A stretch of DNA of 64,000 bases, taken from NCBI GenBank assembly GCA_964036045.1, contig OZ038394.1:4320658-4384657 (forward strand), written 5' to 3'. The stretch comes from Eutreptiella sp. 'Long Island Sound 2002'. Lineage: Eukaryota; Euglenozoa; Euglenophyceae; Eutreptiales; Eutreptiaceae. Shown here one piece after another: positions 29,866-40,987 of the stretch. The notes below the pieces were generated by a model, which did not search any database, was not told the origin of the DNA, and saw only the letters and a list, made by a program, of their open reading frames with translations. The position numbers and the translations under genes were made by a program. Every line of letters begins with the position of its first letter. Position 1 is the stretch's first letter.

Positions 29866-32768
29866 CTTACCAACCCCAAACTCTTTGTGGTACTTTATGA
29901 GCCTTGTGTCCCTGTAAACTACCCCACTGAATTTGGCTTTCTCTATACTGCTTACTATTGACATGTTATCTACTACGTTGTGGACCCAAAAAATCGTAGC
30001 ATGGGTCACCTGCACCAATCTCGCGACAGTCAGCAATTTGGTAGTCGCTGACAAAACGAAAACAAACAAAAAAAAACAAATCCAGAAATTCATACGACGG
30101 ACAGCCTGCAAACAGCACCCTTGCACGAACCAGCAGTACATCGAAAAAGATGAGCCCTACCTTTCAGAAGAAACGGCACCGCACTCCCATTCATGCTGAT
30201 ATACCAAACCCAGTGTGTGCTGAGTTCCGTTACGGGTATTGTTGTTGCTTGACATGCGACTTGGTCAAAACGACCACAACAACAAGGTAATGGGGATAGT
30301 GCGAGGCACTGTGCAGAATGTGCAGTGTTCCGTGGTGCCTGGGCTGCTTTGGTGTTTTCCGCCGCTGACAAAGCAGTAAAACCTGGCGTGACGCATGGCT
30401 TAAAGTCGAGTAATGCCTGGACTATCTCATACATGTATTCAGTAGGGTCGCCGGCCAGCATCTCCATAGCTGTGTAGAACCACTCCCATCAGCAGTGCTG
30501 TGGCATGCCATGTGACTCTTCACTGTGGGGGGAGGGGGGGGGTGTCCCTGTCAGCAAGGATTGTATGTTGTCGTAAGTGCAAAAAAAATTGAGCTGTGAA
30601 GTCCCCTGTTGGTGTGGAATTAGAGCTTCCCTCCAGGCTGATTGCCATGCTGTGCACACACTCTGCTGTCATGGGTTCTCGCCTTACTCCCTTGTGTGTT
30701 GGGATCCTAGAGGGGAAATCTGCCCTCCCTTGACCCCAAGGGGAAACCCAAGCGCTGCTTGCCGTGACTCTGGGCGTTTGTCTGCTACGGACGCTACTCG
30801 CCCCTTCTGGGGTTTCTCCGGCGAAATAAATGGAACGGCTTCTGCAGCCGCATTCCCATTTCCCAGCCCAGGGGTTGATGCTTGTACGATCCCAGGGCTG
30901 TTTTTGCAATCCCCTGCCCCATCTGGTCCGCATCAATAAAAACGAGGCGGGGGCCTGCCCAAGGAAACGGGGCTTCCCACCCCCCTCTGTGGCAATTCTG
31001 TCCAGCATTTGTATGTGTCCCAACCCCTCCTGCCGTCTCAGGCGCCGTGGCAATCTGACCTTCCTGGGCTGGCAAAATCATATAACCGCGTGGTTTCGTG
31101 GCATGCCATCTGGCTCCCCACTTGGTGTATGTTCACATTTCAGAAAAAGCAAAGAAAGAGAACAAAACTGTCAGCACAACCTGACATAGCCGTGTAAGTT
31201 GGAATAAAAAATCTGCACAGGGGATGTATCATTACCACGTTCAGTTCCTTAGGAACTCCTCTCTTGTAGTCTTCGTCGCTGTCGCTCTGCCCTCGTTGGG
31301 CGCACTCCTCGCTCTTTTCGCCCTCTGGATACTGGTCAATTGTCCACAGTGTCCGCGTCACGTACTCCCACCCATTCCACCCGTTCCACATTTGTACTCG
31401 CCTGCCAGGGGCGTCACGCTTGGTGTTCATGGCTTTGGCAGGGGCTTCCTGTTACCTCCTTGAACAGGGACTTCTGCGCCGTTGGCCTCGCATGTTCTTG
31501 GTGTTCACCCGCGCTCCGCTGCGGTTCCTTCATTTTTCTTCCTTTCTCCTTCTCAAACGCCTCGAGTTGGCGCCGTTCCAGTTCAAACTGACGATATACA
31601 TGTGCCGCAACGTGCGGCTTGTTTTTCCCAAGCCACTCATACCACTCTCGTCGGCCCTCATGTTTGCTCTTCAATTGGGGTTTCCCTAATACGAACGTAT
31701 TCCTGTAATACTTAGGCGGCTCAAGTTGCATGGTCCAAATCACACCAAATGCACCCAATTTGGACCATGCAAAAAAATAGTTTTTCACAGGCTCTATTTT
31801 TTGAAAACAGAATATTAGTCCAAAGAAAGTATCTTTCTTACCATTTTTGCCATTTTGTGCCTTTTTTCGGACAGCCGAAAACAAAAAGAAAACTAAAATA
31901 AATAAATAAATTTTATTATTTCAGTGGAAAATGATGTGCTTTTAGCGGAAATTGGCCAATAAATACATTTTGCGTTCCCCTTGTTTTTTGGATGAACATG
32001 GTCTGCAGAAAAGATGATTGGAAAATCTTTTTCGGTTCTGCATGTTCATTGCATACCTGGAAAAATAATTTATCGATCGAATTCTATGCGCAAGGCCTCG
32101 CGCAATCAAGACCAAGGATCATTAAAACAGAAGCATGGCGGATTAAATATCAATGCAAAGCATATGCAACATGTGGTTCAAGGGCTGCCTCATGTGCAAT
32201 GCCTCGCGCATAACTTACTAAACGAAAAACCTCACCCGATTCATTTTCCTTTGGAAAGACGGCTTCAGGGTCGAGTGGTCTTACTACCCACCGTACGGTT
32301 TGATTTTTGATTTGCACTGCCTGAAAAAAGAGGTACAGGTTGTGACTTTCAAGTTCTGGGACTGCATTGCAGTCCTCATTGCGCGAGGCCTCGCTCAAAA
32401 AAAGACCCAGAAAATATATTCTTTGTACCATTGTGATGGGTTCTCATCTGATAGCGCTTGTGCACAACCTTCACTGAAGCAACGAGTACCTAAATTGTCA
32501 TTGAGTCATTGAAAATTACCAGAAGCTTGCCCCCCCGGGAGTCGGGAAAACTCTTTTTGGGCTCGGTCAGCCCCTGCGCTTGGCAGACTGCTTCCCCCAG
32601 GGCACCTTCTTTCTCCAGGTATCGAACATCATCTGGATAATTGGTGTCGTTTGCACTACATTGCATTTTACTCCTCAAAAAATCAGTTTTTTTGGCCCAA
32701 ACAAACGCTCAAAAAAGTGCCACGCATGGCAAATTCATATTTTCTTTGCACATTTTACTTTGATCTAT
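29866..32768 (-). CDS. Unrecognised multi-exon gene, downstream part (split by retrotransposon)
   Basis: Minus-strand exons with good splice signals. One runs from about 32650 to 32520 (protein start near ANDTNYPDDVRYLEKEG, donor GTAATT). The next is 32320-32219 (acceptor CTCTTTTTTCAG, donor GTAAGT, 34 codons, AVQIKNQTVRWVVRPLD). Another is 31719-31456 (acceptor CAACTTGAG, donor GTAACA, 88 codons, rich in basic and acidic residues, start PPKYYRNTFVLGKPQLK). The first two junctions are phase 0. Further coding pieces are 31417-31236 (MWNGWNGWEYVTRTL, acidic end), about 30478-30330 (AMEMLAGDPTEYMYEIVQAL) and 30047-29871 (acceptor with a long pyrimidine tract and TTTTGTCAG). The step from 31456 to 31417 needs a very short intron or hides a frameshift. 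No known domain seen. The 5' part of the gene lies at 48.6-49.1 kb, on the other side of the chromovirus. Confidence 0.5.
31726..31772. repeat. 15-bp perfect inverted repeat in an intron
   Basis: TTGCATGGTCCAAAT (31726-31740) and its exact reverse complement (31758-31772) with a 17-nt loop. It sits just upstream of the acceptor of the 31719-31456 exon and would form a stable hairpin in the pre-mRNA. Confidence 0.9.
32088..32400. repeat. GCGAGGCCTCGC palindrome cluster
   Basis: The palindrome or close variants appear at about 32089 (GCAAGGCCTCGCGCAA), 32202 (GCCTCGCGCA) and 32381 (GCGCGAGGCCTCGCTCAA), and again at about 49057 (GCGAGGCCTCGCGCAAGG), which is the other half of the same split gene. 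Confidence 0.7.
32765..32768 (+). repeat. Target-site duplication CTAT (left)
   Basis: CTAT lies directly before the LTR end TGACGCG; the partner is at 48622-48625. Confidence 0.85.
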
Positions 32769-34533
32769 TGACGCGTTCCCGTGGGGGGCCTGGCCACGGG
32801 ACGCTGCGGTTGACACGCACAAGCAAGCAGGCAGGCAAAGCACTGCGCTCACAGGGGCATCATTACGCTCGTGTCATGTGACAAAGCGTTTCAGGATCCT
32901 TGCCACTCTGAAACAAGGGAACAAAAGTATGTACAGCAACACATCAGGATATGTACACATGGGGGTAAGACTGCACTGGGGTAAGGGCATCACAGGACAA
33001 TAGACACTCAGTCCAAACTCATATCCCAATCCCAGGTCCGACCCTCTCAGTGGCTGGTGGGGGCGGGGGCTCAAACACAACCCATGCCCTGCTCAGTCCG
33101 GACCCTGAAACCCTGCCAATAGGGGGGGTGTCCCGCCCAGCCACAGGCAGGTTCCTGGGAACCAAGGAGCTCCAAGGCCAACCGACAGTAGCTCCCTATG
33201 CTTCCCCAACGGCAGGTCCCAACTCCACTCTGAGCCAGAGATATGGCCCCGCCATTATCCCCTAGGAGTTGGTAGCTGAAAATGGGCTGTTTCAGCCCAA
33301 ACTGATATTAGCTCAAAAATCCCCAAAATTGACCCCTCGTCCGGACCCGCCAGAGGTAGGGACGAGGCAACTGACCCTATGGCCTTTGAGTACGAACTCC
33401 CTGGAGCCCTCACCCAACCTGGTTCCCTCTGAGGTGCCGGCATCAGGGCACCACGGGTTCGTCAAGTGGGGTGATGATTGCCAAAATGGCAAAATCGGCC
33501 GTCTCGGGCGACCGTCCAGGGTAGGAAACCTTGGCACAAGGCGAAATTATATAAAATAGAAGACAAGGTTGTAAAAATCAACCAAGCCATCCACGATGTC
33601 CTTCGTGGTCTCTACTTCACATATTGCCTTGGTTCGAGGATCAACTCCCCATAGGCTTCGAGTGCGAGCCTCGGGGGTTTGGCCATTTTGGCCTAATTTT
33701 CGACCAAAACTTGCCCTCTTTCGAGAATAGACTTTTGGTACGCATTGAATTGGGTGGAGCCATCGTTGAATTTGCTCGAAAAACGAAAATGGCCTAGGGC
33801 TTTTGGTCTTGTGAGCATTGTCTTCGGTTATTAACGTTCATGCTCACAAGGCCACAAAGTTAGCGTTTGCGCACGCAAACGACTTGGGTTTGCGAGACCC
33901 ATAGGCTGCCTAAAACATTGCCATTGCCCGCTTCCCTATACAAAGTGATATGCCCACGTGAAAGGGGCATGAATGAAAGGCATAGGGGGGGAATGTAGGG
34001 TTCCGTCCAAACTCATGGTCCTTGAGAACCATGAGTTCGAGCGATCGACGGAAAAGCTTGCGCGCTGATTTTCTCGAAGACGCAACGGCGAAAAATTCTG
34101 GTGAACACACCAGATGAAAGTACATTAAATACCCTCTAGATTCAGCCCTTAAGTTCTCTTAGACCCTCACAGGTACTCGAGAAAAGTTCATCACAAAACT
34201 CGCCACGGAGAAGCGACGAAGGCGCGCGAACAGGCGACATCAGGCGGCGATTTCACGACAATTAGAAATCGCGGTAGAAATCGGGTATTTCACCGATTTC
34301 TGATCGAAAATCGATCAAGACAATAAAATTACGGTAATTCTACATCGATTTATTGGTCAGAAATCGGATTCCAGATTTCGCGGGTTAGAGAACAGGGATA
34401 TCCCGCTGACAGCCGGTAACAACGGCTTCCGCACGGGTGTGACGGCTCACAGGCCTCCGGGCCATGGGCCATAACGGGTGTGACGGCTCACAGGCCTCCG
34501 GGCCATGGGCCCTAGGTTCTGGGTACTGCTTCA
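32769..34533 (-). repeat. 3' LTR of the chromovirus (deleted form)
   Basis: 1,765 bp. Matches 45693-46458 and 47630-48621 closely but lacks the 1.16 kb between them; the deletion joint is at about 33531-33535 (CTTGGC/ACAAGG). Contains a 41-bp tandem duplication (CGGGTGTGACGGCTCACAGG start, at 34434 and 34475). The minus-strand frame 33910-34125 lies inside and is also present in the other LTR; it is not a separate gene. Confidence 0.9.
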
Positions 34534-34544
34534 CCCCCCTCCTT
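34534..34544 (-). promoter_or_regulatory. Polypurine tract
   Basis: AAGGAGGGGGG on the minus strand, immediately followed by the LTR start TGAAG. This is where plus-strand DNA synthesis is primed in LTR elements. The same tract is at 63855-63865 in the related copy. Confidence 0.85.
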
Positions 34545-36016
34545 AGAGCAAACCCTGGGGGGGGCTCGATAGCACCCAAGCATGGCAGCGGGTACCCAGG
34601 ACCATCCCCTGAAGGGGGGGGGTGTCACATCCTCACTTCAGGCTGATTTGCAGGTTAGGCTGCCGAAATCCCACAGTAAGACAGGTACGGTGCTGTAGCT
34701 GTTAGTAACTGCAAGTATAGTATCAAGTATCAAGTCCCGGGTCCTGGCGGCGATTGTTCGGCATCCAAAGGACCCGTTAACCCATACCAGGCGCACCGGG
34801 TGCCGGCTGCGACGGTCACTACCACAGTGGCAATGGCACACACGGCCAACATAGGCGTCACACGACGACCGAGGTGGTCCCACAGGTCGAAAGCGACCAC
34901 AAAGATCCATCAGGCTACCCCAGGCTTCCCAAGGCCGCAGGCTGGGGGAGAGTCCCCACGGGTCCTTCCTTGGGCGCACCATGTCCATATCCACGACGCG
35001 AGTCCAGAGTGGTACAGCCGAACGAGCTCCTCCTTTAGGGATCGGGCATCAAGGCCGTCTTTTCCCTCGCCCTATTACCACGAAGGCCATGCATGAGGGA
35101 GTCCTAATGCAGTCTGGGCGGAGGCGTCGACTCCTCAAACCACCAGTTTCCCAGGCAGACTGACCGAGGTCAGGACACCGGAGGTCGCCACCCGACTGCA
35201 AGTGCGTCTGCGAGTCGGTAGGCTCACACTGGGACTGACAGTGGCGGACCGCTGGAAGTGTAGTCAGGCAACTGGGCTTCCCGCCTGGCGCCATCAGGAT
35301 CTCAGCACATCACAGCCACTAGGGCACACCATATCACGGGCAGTCAAACAGAAGATTCTGTACTCAGGTAATGGTCCAGGCTGGACCTTACGTAAAAGCA
35401 TGTAAACGGCGACCCAAGGCGCCTTTGTATTCCTATTCGCATCCCCTCGGGGGGGAAAAACAGTCAACCGCGGTGATGGACTGACAACACTTAACATACA
35501 GACGCACATATCCTGGGGGGCAGAAAAACAAGCAATAAATGGGGTAATAGGCGTGTAAACACACTCTGGATAGAGCGCCAAACCACGCCCTGATTAGGAT
35601 AAGGCATATGCAGGAGGGTGGACAAGAAAACGCCTGAGTTCAGGCCACATATAGTCTGCAGACACACGTAGACTGGTCTGGATCCCGCAAGTGCCATGGG
35701 ACCAGACTACACACCAAAACAATCGCAATGCCGATGACAGCGGCATCCGTTGCGCAACGTCGTATGGGCTTCAAGGCCCTAAGAGCTCAGAAAATGTGAA
35801 GGTCAGTCGCCTTGCCTGGTTTCCCAAGGATTCAGCAGGTGGGGAGTGACGAATAGGAGTTGAAGAGAGGGGCCATTCTCCTCTGGATTCAGCCGGGGGG
35901 TATATGGCCACTCTGATGGCAGGTCACCGGAAGATGTAAGAGAGCAAGCAAGTGAGGGACGATCCGTCGACCACACAAGCGCTCAAACTGCATCAGGGGA
36001 GAGCTCAGGGCGGCGA
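34545..36016 (-). other. 3' untranslated part of the chromovirus
   Basis: About 1.5 kb between the pol stop and the polypurine tract, without a convincing frame. The first 140 bp next to the tract (to about 34680) are nearly identical to 63866-64000 in the second family member, so this non-coding part is conserved. Confidence 0.7.
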
Positions 36017-39000
36017 TCAGGCGCCCCTGGCTGCAATCGCCCGGGTGAGTGCTGCCAAGTCCGAGACATGGATCTTGGTCTTGTGCTTGCGGATGTAGTC
36101 CATGAAGGGGGTGTTGATCCGCGGCACGAACGAGGAGACGGCTTCCCAGGTGTCGTCAGACAGCCCATAGCCTCGCCAACGAACCTTGAACTCCAGGCCT
36201 CCGGGTGCCGAGGCGTTCGGACGCTGAGCCAGGATCTTCTCGACGGTGTAGTCGTCCTGCTCAGCATAATCGTCGTCCGAATCAGCCTCATATGCGGCGT
36301 AGTCCAGGGACACATGTTGGCCACGGAGGTCGGGTTCCCGCACACGGAGTTGACTCTCGTGGCGCTCCCGGAACTGTCCGTGACCCACCTTGATGCGGTA
36401 GGTGTCCTCACCAATCCTGCGGACCACCTCTCCGGGTGTGAACCAGGTTTTGGTGCGGTGGGTGCCCATAGGGCGGGGTCTGATCACCCACACCGGGTCT
36501 CCCACCCTGAACTTTTGCGCTGTCGAGCCCGGGGTGGACTTCTGACGCTCAGCATGCTCCTTCTCGAGCTGCTGGCGGATGTCCCGCGCCGTTGCCTCTT
36601 GCCGCGCGAAGAATTCCTTGGCGTACATGGCCATGCCATCACCAGACAAGGGAAGTCCCCGACCCAGGGGGTCCCTGCCGAACAGAATCTGGTGAGGGGA
36701 CAAACCACCCGGAGTGGGGGTGTCATGATGGGCCTTCAGAGCAGGCCACATCTCCTCAAACCAGTTCCGGCGTGGATTGGTGATGTGAATCTTGCGCAGC
36801 TTCTCGAACAGCTGCCGTCCAGCCACTTCAGGCCGGCCGTTAGACCGGCTGAGATAGGCGACGCTCTTGGCATGACGTATTCCCATGAGGGAACACATAG
36901 CCTTGAACCAGCCACCAGTAAACTGGGGCCCTCGGTCACTGCAAATGGTGCGGGGGATGTCAAAGACGGTCAGCCAATGACGAATCATCATGACTGCCAC
37001 TTCCTTGGCAAACAACCCCTTTTTGCGTGCTGGAACGGCTACTACGTAGCCACTGTGGCGATCCACACAAAGAACCACACAGTCAAAGGTCTCCTTGCCA
37101 ATGTGCACTTCGGGCATGGAGAAGACGTCCATGGCCACGCTCTCCATGGGCTGGTCAGGCACCGGAGTCCATTGGGCTTCCCCCTTGACGTTCCGGTTTT
37201 CGGGATTGCAGGCCTGACAGACCAAGCAACCCTTCCTGACCTTCTTGATGGCGGTGTAGAGACCGATCTCGAACCGGCGCTGCATGTCCAGGGCTTGCTT
37301 CTTGACCCCTGGGTGCAGCATGTGGTGGTGCCAAGCTTCACATAGCTCGAGCACTCGGGACTCTGGTACTAGCAGCTTACCGTTCCGGTAGAGCTTGCCA
37401 TCTTCCTCAGTCAGCCCCTTTGGCCACTTCTGCCCGTCATCAGGGTCGGTCACAGCTCTATACTCGGCCTCAAAGGCCTCAGACTTAGCGTAGTCGTCGG
37501 TCCAGTCGTCCTGGAGGCAAGACTCAGGGAAGAGGTACTTGTCGGACTCAGCTCCATCAGGGGCGAGTACTCTGACCGCTCTGCCCATCCTCGTTCCGAG
37601 GGGGGCATCCGCAGCCATGACGACGAAGCATTTAACACCCTCCTCCTCCATCAGGCGCTCCATCTCAATGATCCTCTTGGCTTCAGCGGTCTCAGCCTCA
37701 TCGCCATGGGCAGAGACATCCGTCATGCCCTTGCTGGCGGGATAGGCCCACCTGCTGAGACAGTCCACCACGGTGTTGTCCTTGCCAGGAACATACACGC
37801 CCGTGAGGTCGAACTTGGCCAAGGTCTCATGCCATCTTGCCCGTCGGGAGGCGGGACCTGAGGGGGTGTCCACGTGCTCCTTGTGCCACGACTGCAGACT
37901 CTGATGGTCGGTGCAGACGGTGACGGGATGGAGGGCTATGTACCCAACCCATTTCCTGAGAGCCATGACGATGGCATACACCTCCTTTTCTCGGGGCGTC
38001 CACGTCCGTCTCTGGCCTTCCGCCAGGACTCGGCTCCAGAAGGCCACGGGCACGTGCCTCCCATCGTCAAGCACTTGTTCCAACACAGCGCCAACGGCGT
38101 AGTCGGAAGCGTCGGTGCGCAGGACGAACCCTCGGTTAGGATCCACGAGGTGCAGACCCACTGCGGATAGCAGTGCCTGCTTCATCCCCTCAAAGGCACG
38201 GTCGGACTCAGCAGCCCAGACCAGAGCCTTCTTGGACCCCTTTTTGGTGTCCTCTCGGTTGCCCTTGAGCATGGTCGTCATGGGGGCTGCATACTCGGCA
38301 TACATCTTGATATACCCCGAGTAGTAGTTGCAGAACCCCAAGTACGCACGCAGCTCAGAGACCGTTTTGGGTTTTTCCCAGTGCTTAATCGCAGCCACCT
38401 TGCCAGGTATGGGCTTTCGCTGCCCATTCCCAACTACGTGGCCAGCGAAGACCACCTCGCTTACCGCAATGGTGGCCTTGTCACTGCTGCCCGTGAGTTT
38501 GTGCCGAACCAGAAGGTCCAGCACTCGAGTGATGTCCCTCTCATGTGCCTCCAGGAGCTCCTCGTAGCTCATACTGGGGTCCCCGAACGCGATGATCACG
38601 TCGTCAACGAAGGGGTCCGCACACTCACGCACCGGCTCAAGCAGGTTCTCCAGCATCCGCTGAAAAGCCGCATTGCCGTTGGTAACGCCCATGGGCATCA
38701 CCTTCCACTGGAGAGGTCCAAGTGGGGTGCTCATGGCTGTGCAGGCACGGGACTCCTCGGCGAGAGGCATCTGATGATAGCCATGTTTCAGGTCAGTCAC
38801 CGTGAAGATCCTCCGCCGGTGTTGTTTTTGCAGCATGTCCTCAATGAGGGGCAGCGTATAGCTGTCGTGCTGCGTTTGGGCGTTTAGGCCGCGGTATTCG
38901 ACCACGAGCCGCCACTCACCAGCCACCTTCTTGGGGACAACGAAGCACGGAGAGGCTCACTCGGAGTGGCACGGCTCAAGCCAGCCTCTCTCGATGAAAT

Positions 39001-39460
39001 CCCGGAGGATCTTCTCAATGGCCTCCTTCCTCTCGCCCCTCAGGGCAAACTCCCGGTGTCGATACACACGGGGGTCCTGCTTCAGTCGTATCTTGGCCTC
39101 GCCATACGGTCCACGCACCGGTGGGGGAAACACGGGCTTTCCGCTGAGGAAGGTATCACCATACTTCTGCTTCAGCCTGGCCCTCAATGCCTGGATCTTG
39201 GGGCAATCATCGGACTCCGCCTTGGAATTTCCGGGCACCTGGACCACTGAGCTTACCTGAGGGGTAGCGACCCCGCTCGGTTTCAGCTCAGGTGGTCTTC
39301 CCAGGTGGCCCAAAGGGCCATCTCTGGTCTTGCCTCGGAATAGGTCGCCGTAGGTGGGTGGGTTTCCGCCGATTGGCTCGTCCTGGCTGGACATGTGGTC
39401 CAGTACCCTCCTTACGAAGGTATCCCCATCATAGGAACCAGAGACGATAGAGTCCACTTC
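36017..39460 (-). pseudogene. pol: Chromovirus pol: RT, RNase H, integrase, chromodomain
   Basis: The long frame 38926-36017 (969 residues) holds RT motifs DLKHGYHQMP (residues 45-54) and the catalytic FVDD (106-109, the usual YVDD with F). RNase H starts at TDASDYAVGA (271). The integrase zinc region has HHH (533-535) and C-x2-C (567-570). The DD35E core is D600, D664 and E700. A C-terminal chromodomain starts at about 892 (DYTVEKIL, FKVRWRGYG, DTWEAVSSF). Upstream, 39457-38960 is in the same frame and encodes the protease-RT linker and RT start, cut off by a TGA at 38957-38959 where relatives have tryptophan before ASPCFVVPKK. The chromodomain would steer integration to marked chromatin. 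Confidence 0.93.
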
Positions 39461-39811
39461 CCACCAGCCTCTGTCCTGGCCCTTGCCTTCACGCTGGCTT
39501 CCCTAGTCGTGAAAGGGCTGATCCATTTACCCCTGAACCAGATCCAACTCCTCTTCTGTGAGGGGGTCTTCCGATTCTCCGATGACAACGGGGGAAACCG
39601 CAAAGCATTGCCGCTATGGCTCCGCTATGATGCGGTTGACACACACGAAGTCTGTGGTGTCGGCCTGATCAAGGCCCCCATCCACATAGTCGAATTCCGT
39701 TGGCCATCTCTGGGGGGGCATGGGCTGTCCCTTAGCGTCCTGATAGACACTCTCTCCAGCCGGTAGGACGACCTTGTTTAAGGTCATGTTGGTCAATGAG
39801 ACGACCCAATG
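39461..39811 (-). pseudogene. Protease-RT linker with stops
   Basis: Same frame as the flanking coding blocks, with a TAG at 39614-39616 and further stop codons between 39600 and 39460. Protein-like stretches (VVLPAGESVYQ, SEDPLTEEELDLVQG) show it was coding. No domain recognised. Confidence 0.7.
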
Positions 39812-40936
39812 TCAGGTACTTTCCTTCTCGGTGCATCCCATAGGAACAACCAGCACTGCCTTGGAGCGGTCCTTGCGTATCTTCGCTATCGCCCTTGGAA
39901 TGTCCCATCGGGGGCAATGGATCCAGATCAAGCCCTGATGCGGACCCCAGTGCTTCTTCCACGCGGAGTCCTGGGCGCTCCAGTACTTCTCACAAACCCG
40001 AAGGTGAGCGGAGGTTCCTGAAGAGAACGCATCCAGGGCCAGATCCGAGGCTCCCAGATCCGCAACCACTCGGCTCGCCACTTCTGGCATTACGCCGTAC
40101 TCCTGGTTTGCTGGCCCAGTTGGCTCAGTGCCCAGCGCGGCCACTTCGAGCTGATTCCGTTCCGGGTGGATCCATTGGCATTCCACATGGTGCTCAGGTG
40201 ACGAAGGCCACGAGAGCTGGTCGTCCTGGTACAGGGTCATGGAGGCCTGGGCCGGGAGGCCGCCGGAGTCCGTCTCCATCATGAAGTCGTACCCAACGAT
40301 CATGTCCCAGTCCATCTCGGCCTCGTAGAAGCGACCTTGCAGGAGGATTTCCTTGCCGAGGCCTGGGCGGCTCAGCTCACGATGGTTCACGAACTGCAGC
40401 CCGATGGCCGCTTCCTTCGTGCCTCCCACCATGTACTGGCCGTTCGCCACCTTCAGCCTGACAGGTTTCCGACTGCCGGTCAAACACTCTGGCGGAAGTA
40501 GGCCAGCCTTGACCAAGCTGACCTGAGCTCCCGTGTCGACCAACACGTCGAAGACCTTCTCCACTTCCCCGCATAAGGCACGGACCTTAAGGTGCAACTG
40601 CCGCTCGCGCCCGACCCGGCGCACGGCGTGCAAGCTCAGGATCTCTGGCCGTTCCAGAAGCTCAACAAGCGACTGGTGCAGGTCGTTGACAATGGGCTCA
40701 GGCTGCCCATCTGCAGCATTCAGCTGCGGTTCGGGTGATCCTTTGATACTCTCGGATAGATCTTGAAGCACATCGAATACATTCTTAGTCGCGAAGGATG
40801 GACGGGTGCAAGGGTTCGTGCCTTCACTTGCCCTCACCCCGCCACCGCGACTGTCGGGTGCCGGACCGGGCCTTCCGCCCGCGGCAATCCCTTTGTGCAT
40901 ATCGACTCCCGACTGGGACGGTGTGGCGCTTCCCAC
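39812..40936 (-). CDS. Chromovirus aspartic protease and downstream domain
   Basis: 374 residues in the same frame as pol. The retropepsin active site is VLVDTGAQVSLVKAG (D134-T-G-A), followed by the flap-like region and DMIVGYDFM. The C-terminal third (about 300-368) has the pattern DAFSSGTSAHLRV, then HCPRWDIPRAIAKIRKDRSK and AVLVVPMG. This resembles a short RNase-H/methylase-like domain seen in some DIRS and algal Ty3 elements, which I infer from pattern memory only. The frame ends at a TGA (39812-39814), which is an in-frame stop within the polyprotein, not a natural end. Confidence 0.85.
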   Translation of the reverse strand: MGSATPSQSGVDMHKGIAAGGRPGPAPDSRGGGVRASEGTNPCTRPSFATKNVFDVLQDLSESIKGSPEPQLNAADGQPEPIVNDLHQSLVELLERPEILSLHAVRRVGRERQLHLKVRALCGEVEKVFDVLVDTGAQVSLVKAGLLPPECLTGSRKPVRLKVANGQYMVGGTKEAAIGLQFVNHRELSRPGLGKEILLQGRFYEAEMDWDMIVGYDFMMETDSGGLPAQASMTLYQDDQLSWPSSPEHHVECQWIHPERNQLEVAALGTEPTGPANQEYGVMPEVASRVVADLGASDLALDAFSSGTSAHLRVCEKYWSAQDSAWKKHWGPHQGLIWIHCPRWDIPRAIAKIRKDRSKAVLVVPMGCTEKEST

Positions 40937-40987
40937 GACACCATCCTGCGACCGCCCTAGCTGGGGCCCTTGGCTGCAGGGGCTCCG

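Noticed and set aside
30520-31053. 177-residue minus-strand frame
   Set aside because: It lies in the split gene's territory but overlaps a different, equally long minus-strand frame and plus-strand frames. No splice signals decided between them, so it was not listed as an exon.
33910-34125. 71-residue minus-strand frame conserved with 47998-48216
   Set aside because: Conservation is explained by the two LTRs; no domain and no start or splice context.
36068-37345. 425-residue plus-strand frame opposite pol
   Set aside because: Antisense shadow of the RT-integrase gene; no domain of its own.
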